Below, one piece after another: positions 25,240 to 38,860 of a DNA stretch of 64,000 nucleotides. The notes under the pieces are model-generated. The model did no database searches. It was not told where the DNA came from and saw only the letters and a program-made list of their open reading frames with translations. The position numbers were made by a program, and so were the translations under genes. Origin of the DNA: Eremophila alpestris peregrina. Its lineage: Eukaryota > Chordata > Aves > Passeriformes > Alaudidae. Location of the stretch: assembly GCA_009792885.1 (NCBI GenBank), contig WMCF01000015.1:6002831-6066830 (forward strand). The letters run 5' to 3'. Position 1 is the stretch's first letter. Each line of letters begins with the position of its first letter.

Positions 25240-26450
25240 CACCATGAAGTCATTTGTTATCCTTCAGCAGGCCTTTGCCTGCTGAATTGTAAAGCAGCCT
25301 CGACTATTTGCATCCTCCAGATGGAGCAGCATATAAACACTCCCAGATATTTCTGGTAAGTATGAAAAAATATCTTATTTGTCCTTTCTGTGAATAAATA
25401 AGAGAATGTCAAATTTTATGGACTAATAAATTTGTATGTCGGCACTGACATTGAATCTCTCATGGCCTGCAATGTCACAGACCCTGAGAAACACATTTTT
25501 TTTTTTTCAAATACATACTAAGACAAGTAGAAGCTCAATAAAAAGCCAGGGAATTTGATTGCATTGTTTATGTCTGCCCAGTAGTCTAATTCAGTTGCAG
25601 TTTACTATGAGGGCATACAATTTACATTTTTCCCAGGCTTATTGCATAAGTGATCCCTCACATATACATGCATGAGTGTATGTCAAGCAGAACTCAAATA
25701 ATGGGTTAAAGTGTCATTTAATAATATATTCTAATGTGTGTTTTTATAACGAACAAAAAACTTTGCTGTATTACAATGCATTCTCCTAGCTCCCAAAAAT
25801 TAATTCAAGTCTTATCATTATTAATATTTTTTATTCCTCTCATTTGCAATGTATCCTAAATCTCAATTGCTTTGTGATACAAATGTATGTATCAAGTATC
25901 GACCACATGCAGCAGTTCCAGACATCGCTGTAAGTCTACATTTTAAATTCTATTTCAGTTCCTGAAATTAATCTCAATGAGAATTTTAATTTATGTATTT
26001 CTAATTTTAAACAGAACGCACAATAGAATAACTTATAATGCTCATCTAAATAATGAAGCCTGACAGTATCTTCCGTGGTTGAGTAATAGGCTTTTTATAT
26101 TTGCTAGTTTTCATAGTTTGTTTTTCAGTTTCTTTCTAAATTAGATCCAGACTTCTTGAAACAGAATAAAAATATACAAAGGACATAAAAGTCAATGAAT
26201 GTATAAAGTGGTAGGAATTGAATTTAATTCGCTGTATTTACACATGATAAAATACTCCTTGATTGAATGCCTACTGATTATTTTCTGAACTGTTTGATTT
26301 TCAAAACAAAATTGTAATAAGTCGTATGCAATATTTATCTTGTTTCATTAGTGCCATTAAATGAAAATTAGTGTGATTTACTCGCGTTTTCCAGCACTAG
26401 CTAATTCCTTGAAAATTAACTTTACTTAGTAGGCTTTTACCCAACTGAAG
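25240..26450. promoter_or_regulatory. Candidate conserved non-coding element cluster
   Basis: This block of roughly 1.2 kb is free of repeats. AT-rich homeodomain and octamer-like cores (for example TTATTGCATAAG near 25640, TTAATTCAAG near 25800, ATTTGCAATG near 25842) alternate with more balanced sequence. The left end overlaps a potential exon at 25271-25355 (CAG acceptor; CTG|GTAAGT donor at 25356), one frame of which is open. The overlap could mean a spliced non-coding transcript runs through the element. Confidence 0.35.
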
Positions 26451-29400
26451 TGAAATGTTTAAAATCAATATTTGAGTGTTTTTTGAAATAGTGTTCAGTA
26501 GCAGCACCAGCTCATCAGAGGAGATGTTGGGGACACTACTGAATGCTAAGAATATGCATACATTTTCCTTTGTAATGGTTACTGGACAACGTCTTCACTC
26601 AGGACACGTTGCTGCTGCTTCTCTGGGAGAAAGTTGCAGAAGATACACAGTTTGTAGTATGGACAGAAGACAGGTTTAATTTGGTTTTTATGTAATTCAG
26701 TTTTTTTCATGGTGTTAGCTGATTTGCCATGGCTTAGGTCATACCTGCTTTTTTTCAGTTGAGTGTATGCTCATGTAAATAGAAAGCAGATTAACTATAT
26801 ATTGAAAGGTCAGTCCTGAAGTATTGTCTGTCTTAAAAGGCTTTCACAGGAAGCCCTACAGATCTTGCAAGTCTTTCTGCAGATAAGACATCCATTTACT
26901 TAAATATTTTTTCCGAAGTAACAAACGCAGTATTTGTTTTATCAACCTCATAAGATAGCATTATTATTGTTACTTAGATAACAAGAGAGATATGGTATAT
27001 AGAACACAATATTGTTTGACATTTTTGCCCTCCTCCTTTGGTATTACCAGTTGTTTCTTTAACACAATATACTTTTTACTTGATAAAAAGTCAAATTATT
27101 GCAAATAGAAAAAGAGGAGACTGGTAGGAAACAGGAAAAGATTAGAATTTGGAATGTTTTGCTGTACCAGTACTCTTAACCGAAAAAAATGGGGCACTCT
27201 GAGGATGAGACTGGGAAGAGGAAAGAATAATTTGATTTAATGGATTGCTTTTCAGTGACATTGGAAAACATCTAGATGGAACCTGATTTTACTGTCCCAA
27301 ACAATGCTATATTTCAGTTTTTGCTAAATAGGCAGATGTGGATAGAGCTCACAACAGTACAGTTTTTGAGAGAGTTACTCTGCTCATTATCAGCCAGAAT
27401 AGTCTGATAGTGGGATTCATTTCACTAACTTTTGTCATCTAGAAATTAGTCAGCTAGTCTGAACTAGTCATGTGGATTCTCTGAGGTCATGGACTTTGTC
27501 TCTAATGGAGAGAGACACTTTCAGGGGGTGTTGTAAGACAGTTGTGATGCATTGCTCTCTGGGGGTGCTTGTCTCTGTCTGCTCCCTCTTCTCCTCACTT
27601 TTTGTTGACCGCAGGGGGAGCTCAGATGACTGACTTGGACCAAATGCTTGGGATTCTCATGGATTCTGCCTCAGGCATCTAGTGGAAGCTTCTTGGCTAG
27701 AGATAAATCATCATCCGGAGGTGCCAATCCATGGAGTTGAAAGGCAGTGTAGGCAGATAATGGGGTAAAAAAAGACTCTCTGAAAATAGGCATATGTTAC
27801 GCACACAACTACGTTACGTTAAGCACACAACACTCAGTTCATCCACAGTTTCAGGTTTCTAATGGAGTCAGAACTAAGCAACGAATTTCTATGTATGTGC
27901 TATGGGCAACAGACATCTTCAACATTTCTCATCAGAACAAAACCTTTTCTTTCTTTGAAGTGCTTTTTCTTTAACCTTACTTGAAGTGCATTTGATTCAC
28001 TTCAGTACTTTCACTGAAGCTTCATCTTCCTTTCTTTTCTCAACGTGCACGTTTTCTCTTGCCTGGTCACATTCAGTCAGGGTTTAATACAACTGTGTCC
28101 CAGCAAAGTGAATAAGATGTTGATGACGTTTGTCACAAGGAACCTCTTAAAAACCATCAAGCAATACTATGCATTTGTCATTGCTTTCCTGAGTTCTGTA
28201 TCAAGACAGACAGAAAAGCCTCGAAAATGTGAGGTTGGTCAAGATGTGTTCATCTTGAGTTACAGAAGATTTGTTAGCATTGATGACTTGAAATAAAGAA
28301 TGGCTACTACTTTTATTAATGATTGGGGCTCTCACAGGCAGTGGAAGTTGGAATTAACAGAGGTTTGTGCTGGCCTGCGAAGGGGGTGAATACACTGAAA
28401 AGTGTATGTTTTTTCCATGCACATCTTGAAACAATCCTAATTAGCCATGCAATTAACATTTATTTAAATGAGGACAGCGATGAAGAAAAATTAAAGGTGT
28501 GGACTGAAAGTAGGCCAGACTCCTTCTTTTTTCTTGAGATTAGTAGTTAAACTTCCCTGACTTCAGCGAGATCAGGAATAGTTGAATTCACATTAAATGT
28601 GTGAGATAGCAATTATCATATTTTTTGCATTGTGTATTTGAACGCATAACTTGCTTGCATGTCTCTCCTGCTAGAATGTCAGTGAGTTACTCAGATCACT
28701 GTGCTAGCTGTACTTAAAGATCTCAGTTATATGTTTCTGAAAATGTCATCTATTCCTTCAATCACTTGTAAGCCCCCTGTAATCTCTTTTTAATGTAAGC
28801 GCGCTGGAGTTTTCCCTTTTGTTTGCTGCCCTTGCATTATTTACTTTGATCCGCTGTGAGAAAATCTGAAAGTGTGTTGTCCTAAATGCTAGCATCTCAC
28901 CAACAAGATTTGAGGCCTTGTACTTCACATTGAAGAAAAAGGCTCTTGTGTGAAGACGCAGGTTTTGTTTAGTTCTCTGTCCCTGGTGGGAGCCTTAATT
29001 GCATTTTCTCTCTCACACAGTGGCTGGCTAAGGAGTGCCTGCCTTCCCTGCTGATGCTGGAGTTTTCAAGCTCTATTACTCTGTGACGGAGAAAATTCCT
29101 TGGTCCAAGAAGAAAAGACTCAGATTGAAAAAAAAGTTAAAAAAAAAAGTAGGAAAAAAAAAAGTGTTTAAGTATTGTCAGTTTACCATGTGTGGTAAAC
29201 AGAACAAACAATAGACTTGCTTAACCTTCCTCCCCACCCTCTGAGATTCTCTACAAGTTTTGTGTGACCTACTTTAAAGAAATCACATCATATTTAGAAT
29301 GTTAAATATTATGGAAAGTATAATTCCCTAGGGCAAATAAATTAGACTTCTTGGGAAAAGTGGTAAACATAAAATTATAAATGCTTTGTGTTCTCTTAAT

Positions 29401-30110
29401 CTGTGCCAGCCCATTCTAATGCATATTTTATAACCCTTAACTGGAGTTGAAACAAAGCAAAAGTCCCCAATTCACTTTTAAATTCTATTTCATTTATACT
29501 GAGAAAATCTTTGAGATTTCAGATGTTGCAAATAAATATTTAATATCCTTGCATGGTTGTGACAGAACTTCTGATAAAGTAAAGAGAAGCCTTGCAACAG
29601 ATTTTAAATTGCAGTTAGTGTTGATTTGCACTGAATGTTTCCTCACACAGTGTGTGTTGTGCTGCAGTGAGCACTGGACAGGGCTATCTAGAATAGCTGG
29701 AAATAATGTGAAGAATTGAGGGCTGTGTACTTGTGTGAACATGCATGGATGGAATCATGATAATATTCAAGTGAGCTTGTATATTTTTAGTCTTATGCCT
29801 GCATGTGTCTATGACAGCTTGGTGATTTTTGCACTTTGATCTGTGAATTCATATTCCATATTTTGGAAGGAAAAAAAATCTCTTCCCGTGGCAGGGGGAA
29901 AAGCCTTACCTTATTTTTCCCCCTGAAATTTTGCCATGTTCTGCATTGATCTGTGGCTGCTAATGGTGAAACAATGATGTCATAGCTAGGAGGTTATTTT
30001 TTTCCATTAGTGTTCAGCTGCAAAACCATTTTATATGGAAGTAGCTTTTGCCTTGCATGTCCATGTCCTCCTTCCCTCGGGATTAGAGTCTGCAGAACTG
30101 AAATTATGGA
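26451..30110. other. AT-rich non-coding stretch
   Basis: It contains an imperfect local duplication at about 27797-27830 ('gttacg...cacacaac' twice) and A-rich simple sequence at 29126-29164. Frames of 60-90 codons near 26476, 28045, 28323 and 29447 have no recognisable similarity or splice structure. Confidence 0.45.
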
Positions 30111-30119
30111 ACAATTAAA

Positions 30120-30280
30120 ATAAGCACTTGCATTATTAATTCTGGCTATTCTGCACTTAACAACGAATCACCAAGACCTTTGAGCAAAACCTTATTCAAA
30201 TTTTACACAGCAAATTTGGATTTTGGGTAGTCCAAAATATCTCTGCGTGCTAATGATGTTTCTGATGTTGTACAGATGAC
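30120..30280. promoter_or_regulatory. Weak candidate conserved non-coding element
   Basis: A short repeat-free block with TTGCATTATTAATTC and GCTAATGATG homeodomain-like cores. It is smaller and less striking than the other blocks. Confidence 0.22.
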
Positions 30281-33177
30281 ACACTTCACTCTGTACTTTT
30301 CTCTGATGAGTTGATGGGTTTGTCTGTTTGTTTTTCCAAGATGTTTTAATTCTTAAACACAACTTATCTCAAAGAAGTATCTCACTTACTGTACATCTTG
30401 ACAGCAGAGATCACCCAGGATGCTTTTGATAAACAGCCCTTGGGCGTGTGCTTGAGGCTATTGAAAGGATTCTGAGGGATGGGTAAAAAGGGTCAAGCTA
30501 GCTCTGGAGTTCTTCTGTGATTAGCCTCACAGAATTCGTTGGATCTATCTGTTTACTTGGTTTTTTTTTCCAGGAGAGAGTAAGCTTTTCCTGTGATTTG
30601 GCAGAAGTCTTTTGATATGCAGAGGGCCATTTAAAGGCATCTCTCGCTACAGGAGGCCTAGCAGAATCCCAGAAAAATCCAGTTTCAGAAGTGGTTTGGG
30701 AAAGGACAGAATAATCACACTGCACTATCAACACTTAGCGTGTAGATAAACCTGTTTTTCTTCATGTAAATATCTGATGTTAAAAAGGTCTCAGTGCAAG
30801 TATTAACACACATTGTGATGACTCATGTTTTTTCATGGAGAATTCAGAGGATGCTTAAGACAGTTGTCTGATCCATTCACTGAAAATACATTGGAATAGG
30901 TCAGAAATTATGTATTCTTCATGGTTTGCCTTATGTTTTTAGAAAGAACAGTTACTTAACTTTCTGCTACATTAGGGCATTTTTTTAATAGTAATTCCAG
31001 CTATTGCTAAATGTACACACAGTAGAAGAATTTCATAGCTAGGTCCTTCTCCTCTCAGTTCTTTGGTGTCATGTAGTTCATCTAGTTCTTCAATTATCTC
31101 CTTCCCCCACCACATCATGCTTGTATCCATTGCCAGTATTCCAGGCATTTATCCCAAACCTCAGTGAATGTGTCAAAAACAGATTTTGAAGACTGAACAT
31201 TTTCACTGAGGCTTTAAATCTGTTGTGAGCTATTCGTACAGTTTTGTTTTCTCAGTGTATTTTTCAAAGTCCTAAGTTCTGTCTGACTGAAAGAAAGTTT
31301 TATGTTGTATGAAGTATTTCTTAGTGATATTGAAATAAAAAAAGTTCATTTACATCTGTTCTTTTGGAAGACAACTTGATGCTCTTTTTCTTTCCTAGTT
31401 AACTCATTTTGAAAATGTAACATAAAAAATAAGATCAGGTTTTTGTTAGTGTCAATGTCCTTTGTAGACATTGTTAAGGTTTATAAGATCCCAGAATGTA
31501 CCTTACATAGAAATGAAGAAACGTGTTTAGTAAAATGAATCCTGTTTCTCAGGTGAGTCATGTGCATTTGCATGAACTTTTTTATTTTAAGGTTTTTTAA
31601 GAAAATTAAAACAATCTGAAAGGTATAATTTTTCTGTTACATTAACAAACACTGTAGCTTAGATGCTCCTTTACTCATCAGATGGAAATCACACCTGATT
31701 ATAGTCTAGAAATGTCTTCCCTTTCTACTACCCTGGTGAGTTCCACCTTTTTCTTTGTTCAGAGCCCATTCCCTGAACAAGACTTAAAGATCTGACCTAT
31801 ACTTGAAATACTTTTTATTTTATTTCCACATGGAAAGGTGTTCTCTGCAAATCTATCATAGAAGGACATACTAGCTATGTTTGCATTATGATTCAGTTGT
31901 TTTTCCCTAATTCCATTTGGATGTGCATCAAGTTTATTTTATTATAGTATTATGGATTAGAAATTATTAATTGGAACAGCAGTGCTGGGATTTAAAGGAT
32001 GGTCAGCCACAGGTTTGCAGTGCTGGCATGGAGAATGTTGCATAGGAGGCTGCCTATATACCAATGGGAACTCCCATAACACTCTGAGACACTTGGCAGC
32101 TTCTGTTTCTTTATTCTTTTGTTAAATGTACGTGAATCTTCAGGCTCCTTACTGTGAGTGAAAGCAACTATGCCCCAGATTAACTGAAGCATTCATATAG
32201 AAAGAGATAGTATTTTAGGAAGCACCTAAAATTGAAGACAAGGTACCTTTCATGAGCAGCTCAGCACTTAAATATAGCTTTAAAATTAACGTCTGGTGGA
32301 ATGCTGAGCATGTATTTTGAGCATTGTAGATCTGGAAACCTCATCCATGGCTTTATAAGCCATGCAGCACTAAGGAAACTGAAAATTTTCTATTGCAGTT
32401 TTACAAGAAAGTCCCTAAACAGTTGGGTGACTTGGATAGCTGATATGAGCGTGCTTATAATAATAATTAAAATAATAGTAATGTCTGAAGTCGGGAACTA
32501 TTGCCTGTTTACTCATAAGCAAGTGACTAACCCAATCTCAGTTTCGCTCTCCCTTTACATAATTACTTGTTGGAAGGGCTATAATTTGGTAGGAAGAGAA
32601 AAAAGACGTGACTTGACACCGCTCCTCATAAAGGTGGGTGGAACTGAGACTGAGGGCAAATGTCTGTTGCTCTTTTTTTTTCTTGTGCTACCTTATTTTG
32701 ATTCTTGTTTTAAGCATTAACCTTTGAAGACTACCTTTGCTGATATAATCTGTTTGTTTCTGCTGAGTCAGTCTACCCGCTTATAAAATTTATGTATACA
32801 GAAACTCTTGTAACCAAAGGCACTGTTCTGTTCTAATTGAATTCAGTGGCAGATCTCTCAACGATTTGATTAGCTGGTTGAACTGTGTAAAACAACATCT
32901 TCCTCTTTCTGTAGAAGAAATTCTTGCAACCCTTTCCTTTTTCTGCTTCATTTGGTACCTTGCATCTATCTAAGGAAAGATGGCACATTCACATAGCAAT
33001 ATGGAATAGGAGTTGATTGTCTATGTCCAGCAGGATATTTTTCCCAGGGATTATGAGTGGATAGAGCATCTAGTCAGCTTTTGTATACATGGATTAGAAG
33101 TATTTGAGGGGAGAACGTTTGTCATAGGTATGAGAACAGCCTTCGTAGCTGAATTATCGTATCATATTTTAAACACT
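30281..33177. other. AT-rich non-coding stretch
   Basis: This includes the longest uninterrupted frame in the window (139 codons, 32301-32720, + strand), which I judge to be chance. Nothing else is recognised. Confidence 0.45.
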
Positions 33178-33345
33178 GAATCATAAAATCCACAACTAAA
33201 AGGACCTAGAGTAATTATTTTAGTCCATCCTTTGGCCAAATACATGATTTGCTTTTGTTTAGGCCATTTATGAAATGCTTGTCTGACCTGTTTAGAGTGA
33301 ACTGATGCAGCAGAATTATTTTTTCAATCTGTTAGACATCCTAAA
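33178..33345 (-). mobile_element. Old, diverged CR1-like LINE fragment
   Basis: The + strand reads 'gaatcataaaatcc', 'aaaaggacctagag', 'tagtccatcc' and then 'gcttgtctgacctgtt', in the order and spacing of the reverse-complemented 3' end of CR1/L3-type LINEs. Divergence is much greater than in the other copies, so this is likely an ancient insertion. A repeat search would settle it. Confidence 0.5.
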
Positions 33346-36300
33346 GTTTACAATTGGTCTCCAGAAAATGACCCCCACATACAGAAATACATAAAAGAAT
33401 ACAGAAGTGGACCTGCAGTTCAGATTACATGAGTGAAAGAATTTTCTCCTGATTTTCTGACCTATAAGTTGTGATATAAAAAAACATTACAGAATTAACT
33501 TCATCTCATATCTGAAAATTTGGAAACCTGAAAATGTGCATTAGGTGAAACTGTCTGTAGCTGTAGAACACAAGAAAAATTGACGGAATGTCTACCTTAC
33601 TTGATAAAGGTCCACCTTACCAGTTCATTCCAGAGTGGACTGTCAGATAACCTTAGGAAGCTAAAGAAAAATTTCTAATTCATTGTGGAGACACCACATT
33701 ATGTGATTAATAAGATATTGGCTGTATTTATTGAAAGATGAATTTTTTTGTCATAACATTGCTTTAGATTTGGAGGTACCTCTGATGGTACTGGTTTCAA
33801 CATGAGAGGAATCAGGATCGTGTGAGATACTCATAAATTTGGCTTGGCAGATCAGAATGTAACTTCCATTTTCTTCTCTTTAGTCTTGAAAGTTGGATAT
33901 AATTTTTCAGGGAAGTGCTTTCAAAAATATTTCATCGTGTGGGGCTGCTTAGAGCTAAGCAGCATTTGACGTTTTGTTCCTGGCAACACAGCTAAGCTCT
34001 TTGTGGAGAACTCAGTGATGTTTACTGTGCTGATCCTAAGCATAAACTTGTTCGAAAACAAGGTGGTTTAGTTTGCAGTCAGATCATTTTGATTTTTATC
34101 ACTGCATTTGATGTATAACAGACTGCTTAATTCTCTCTTCTTAAGAAAATCGTGTCTGAAAGAACTTTCTGCATTTCGAGCATTGTGGCAGGAACTGAAA
34201 GTTTTGTGCAAAGGAAGATGTGAAATCAAAGCAGTGCTTTTTCTTGTTGATGTGGGTTAGCTTAGACAAATGCTTTTGAAACACACTTTCTTCTACTTGT
34301 TTGTGTTCCTCAATAAAATTCTGCCTGAGAGACAAAATAATTAATTTCACAGGGCTGGTAGATGGTCAGGAAAATGATGAAAAGTATAGAAGTATCCTCA
34401 TAGAAAATCAAAGTACTTGGATTCAGAGGTCCAATTCTGCCACCTTTGAGGGGAATCTCCAGAGGAAGGAAATAGAGGAGGACAGATGAACAGGACTCTT
34501 CACACCCTTGATCAGCTAGAGCCAGTCTTGTGGTCCCAATAACTCATTTCAGCTCCTACAACCTTCTGCTGCATATTTGAAGATAATGTTCAATGACGGA
34601 CTGTTTTATGCAATGATGAAGGCTAAATGATCAATCAAATCTGATGTAGTGTGATGCAATATTGGAATGTATATATATATATAAGATTGCAAAACCAAGT
34701 CCTAAAAATTCCTGAACACCCAACTTCAATTGCCCATGGAGCATTTGCACTAAGTTGTTATTATTAGACACAGTTTTTATTTAGCGTATCATATGCTATT
34801 TTTTATTTAGCATCCGTGTTTATTTTGGTGCACAGGACGGTTGTTTATAGGAACTTTGGCTCATTTTCTGCAGGAACTGGAACAAATCAGGGGCTGCAAA
34901 AAGAGAGAGGATGCTTTTTGTGATTGAGTCAAGAGAAAGACACTCTGGCAAACCCAGTTTTGTCCCTGTTTCTGTCACAGGCTGTCTGTGTGATGCCGAG
35001 CAACTCAATTAAAGCATTTGGCAGATGGCCACTAACTGCATATAATTCATTTTCAGGGTGCTCAGCTTGAGATATGTGGGCTCTTACTTGCAGCAGTTGT
35101 TACTCTCCTTACAGCCACTGAAATCAATGGAAGTGGCTGCTCAGCATGTTTGTTAGCGTAGCAGAGGAATGTGCACATGGAGAAGGTGAAAGTTCCTGAA
35201 TCCTGGTGTCATCTTTCTCACTGATTCTCCCTGTGCTGGATTACCAATGATTAATTTATGCTATATGTGAAAAATTACATATATTTGTACTTGGAAGCAT
35301 ATTTGGAAAGGAATGGTTCCATTCAAATCTGTGAGGTTTTTAATGAACGTCCTAAAAAAAGAGCACAAGAAGCCAATTATATTCTGTATATATATTCTGC
35401 TAAATTGTGAACAATGTATAGTCCAGTAGCTGGATGATGCATATAAATTACTGAAAAACTGCCCATTTCCCTAATACAGCTTATCCAGAACATGGCCAGA
35501 AACATAAAAACTTCAGAAAAAATACCATGTGCTTCACATAACTAAATAATTACTACATAATGTAAAAAATAAAAGGAGGCAAAATTCAGATTAAAAACAA
35601 AAGCCATCTTCTCAGATTTCTCAGTTTCAAAATGCTTGATTTGACAACCTGAATATTGTTCTGAGTAATGTAATATATGGTATGGGAAATTAAAGTATGT
35701 CTGCACAGCTATAAATACAATTCACAGGCTAAAAGTACTCCTATTAACATTGCAACTGAAAGATATAAATCAGTTCATAAATATGAAATTGCTTGCATGC
35801 TTGGCTTTTTGCAGAGTTGAGATCTAATTAGTGAAAGGCATGTTCTTGTGAAATACCAGGATGGGAGTTGTGCTTGCACCTTCTAGGACTGGGCCCTACC
35901 TTGAAATGATTATAACTATATGTCTATTTATAGCTAAGGAGACATTTGAAAGAAATATTTGTTTTATTTGTATAGCATTTTCATTGGTTTACCCTAAAGA
36001 TATATGCTAGATGATAATAAAGTAATAAAAGATTGTTTTCACAGCTGTTTGTCTTTGATTACATATTTCTTTGAAGTATTGCAATAAGACAGACTTTGAA
36101 CCTGGAAAGAGATCAAATAATGAATTGTTCTGCTTTGTGAAGCTTAAGAAGGGATTTTATTGTTGAAACATATAGTGCAACATAGCTTTTTTTTCTTCTA
36201 ACAGTTAAATAATGGTTGAAAGTACTATGAGATCATTACAGATGGACTAGATTAAAGACCTTAGGACCAAACACTAGGAACTGTGTTGGTACTAACTAAA

Positions 36301-37189
36301 ATAATTTCTTAAGTTCTGTCATTACCAATTTATTTTTGTTAGTTTTCCTTTTGAACCAAAATAGTATTTCAAAGAAAGCGTTTTAAATCTTTTAATTATT
36401 CATTTACTTAAAGCTAAGGATGACAGGAAACTTTAATAACTGTATGAATCCTGTGGGATTTTGTTTGTAATATGGATCCTTTGACCACACTTTGTACCCT
36501 GGATAATATATTTAGTGTTAAATTTGACTAAAAGTTGTAGAGCTGTGAATAAACTTCTTAGGATTTTCTCAAACTGAAAGGATTATATCATCTAAAATAT
36601 TTGAGGAGGTAAAATATTCAATTAAAAAAAAAGCTTTTTATAATGCTTTTGCTTCAAACAATATTATATATAACATTAGGTACATCACCTCCCCTTGCTG
36701 AAATTCGTCTTGAAAGTAAGTCACAAATACCTAAGTGACAGAGAAAGATACTTGGTTTATTTTTTTCAAGGCTAGTGCACAATAAAATATCAAATAATGC
36801 AGGTCAGCATTTTGCATGATGTATTTGAGTTCTGCCTGGTGATGTTGGAAGACTATTCCTCTCTCCAAGAAATAGCTGCAAGTTGATGATCGTATAGCTG
36901 GTATATACAAAAATTTTAAGGTGTATATTTTTAAAAACCCTGAAATGTTTGTACTCTCTGTATCCATCGACTGAAATTATTTGTTGTGTTATTTAGAACA
37001 AACTTTTGTCTCTGTGGAAGAGAGAAAGCTTTCAAATGATAATTTCAATAGAAACATTAGACAAAGGAATATTGTAACTTTAGAGATTTTTATGATGAAG
37101 GTGTGTTTAAGAGATGTCACTTTGATATTTTTACATTATGTCCTACATTTGTCAGCTAAAACCAGGATATTGCCTCAATGAGAAAAAGC
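33346..37189. other. AT-rich non-coding stretch
   Basis: The only simple repeat of note is a (TA)n run near 34670. I see no credible gene. Parts of 35270-36070 have enhancer-like texture, but not distinctly enough to call. Confidence 0.45.
34670..34683. repeat. Short (TA)n tract
   Basis: Seven TA units. Confidence 0.85.
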
Positions 37190-37670
37190 ATGTTCTGCAC
37201 TTGTCAAAAGGCAGTAAGTAATGATTAAAATAGCAGTGTGAAACGCTGGGAGATTAAAGTGATGCTAATGATAAGTGAGAGAAGAAAAGGGCAAGCTATA
37301 TTTTAATCCCTGAGAGAATGGTTAATGACTTCTATTGCCTGAGATTAAACTAAACCTGTCTCATCAGCTTTTTCTGCCTGGTGAAAAAAAGCTCTCTGCA
37401 CTTTAATTTATTAAAGTCTTTTAAGGAAGCACATTGATCCACAGAGGTTAAACTTTAAAAAATTGTGCAAAATACACACTAAAAATGCTTTAACAAAAGT
37501 GTGACTTTGTTGCTTTAGGCAAGCTCACAGTTTTATAAAGAATTCATTGTCTATGGGTTGGTGAATTTAATTAAGGAATATTAATTACTTAAACTGAGAG
37601 GTTTGTTCCTTTTTAAACCAGAACACTTTTGCAATACTGGGGCAGGAAAAGTAGCAGCAGATTTTAGAAG
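37190..37670. promoter_or_regulatory. Candidate conserved non-coding element
   Basis: A repeat-free block with 'gagattaaagtgatgctaat', TTTAATTTATTAAAG, 'ttaattaaggaatattaatt' (near 37567) and other AT-rich cores, between moderately GC-containing segments. It has the texture of a deeply conserved enhancer. There is no coding frame. Conservation is untested. Confidence 0.4.
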
Positions 37671-38509
37671 ATAGAAGCAGGAAAGGACAGACTAAGTTAA
37701 AATTACTGTATGGTCTGTTATGATAGTGATATCAAAAAGCCATTTAAAAAATGCTTTTCAAAATATATGTACTGCTTGGTATAATGTACTGAGTACATTT
37801 GTTCATACTAAGTTACTGTTTATCCATTTCTTTTAATAATTCTATGATTGCAAGACAGTGTTATAAATCATTCTTATATTGAGAAGCTCCCCAATTTAGC
37901 ATTGCCTTTACAAACAGCCTGTGAAGTCTTTCCTCACATTGAAGAGGGATGGCAGAAGAATAGTTAATTAGACTATTTTAAAAATACATGTGATAAATTT
38001 GTCAAGTCTGAGTTCTTAGGATAAACTGCAACATTGCATCACATGCTTGGGAAAATAAAATTTTCGTCTCAGGCAGCTCTGGAAGCTTTTGTCACTTTTA
38101 ACCTCCATCCTTTCATTAAACTTATTTCACATAGCATCTGTATTCTCAGCCTACAAGACAGACAATAGGTTTAGAAACAGAAAACAGATAATATTCAAGC
38201 AAATACACATGGCTTGCCTAAGCCTTATTCAAGTTTCAACTCCATGTTCTTTTTGATTTTTAATTGTTTTTTCCTCTTTATAAGTAAGCACACTGCAGGT
38301 AAACAGTGTGCTTTTGTACTCCTTTGCAAGTTCAGTACCCACAGTGCCTTTCTGGCTCCATCCTAGCAAACTGCAGTGTGCATCCCAGCTCAAGGAATAA
38401 ATCTGGTGCCTCTGGATACCAACAGTTCTGCTCTATATCCTTTCCCTCCTGCCTCATGGAAGGCATTTTCCCTTTTGAAATCTCCAAACCTCTGTAAATC
38501 AGGAGCCAT
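37671..38509. other. AT-rich non-coding stretch
   Basis: A 63-codon frame at 38306-38497 has no splice context. Nothing else was seen. Confidence 0.45.
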
Positions 38510-38860
38510 TTAGTTACTATCTTATGTGATGGTTGTAATCCAGGTTATTTTTTAAAGCTGTTTTTTAAGTATAACTTGTTTGGTAAGTGAGTTTAAACTT
38601 GATTCATGCTTTGATGTTAATGAAACACCAATTTATCGGAAGGCCCTGCAGCCCTAATGAGCAGTTTCTTTAAAAAGAACATTTAATCAAGGTTTATTTT
38701 TAACTTGTTTAAACAGATCTAATAGTTTGTGCTGATTTCATTTCAGTATAATAATTGCTAGCAATCCTATTAGTAAGTCGTGGTACATGGAAGTTAACAC
38801 AAATTCCATTCTAATGAGCGTAGTGTAACAGCAAAACCCTTGTAGTCAAGGAAAGGTTCA
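38510..38860. promoter_or_regulatory. Candidate conserved non-coding element
   Basis: The block has GATGTTAATGAAAC, CCCTAATGAGC, TTTAATCAAGG and ATAATTGCTAGC-type homeodomain cores plus a GTTTAAAC-containing stretch. It is repeat-free and has no open frame. It resembles a developmental enhancer. Confidence 0.38.

Noticed and set aside
31450..31485. Possible small hairpin (CAATGTC...GACATTG) as a microRNA
   Set aside because: Only a 7-base perfect stem that does not extend, far short of a microRNA precursor.
32301..32720. Longest open frame in the window, 139 codons, + strand
   Set aside because: It has low-complexity hydrophobic stretches caused by AT-rich sequence, no splice or promoter context and no recognisable domain. 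A frame of this length is plausible as the extreme of many chance frames in 64 kb.
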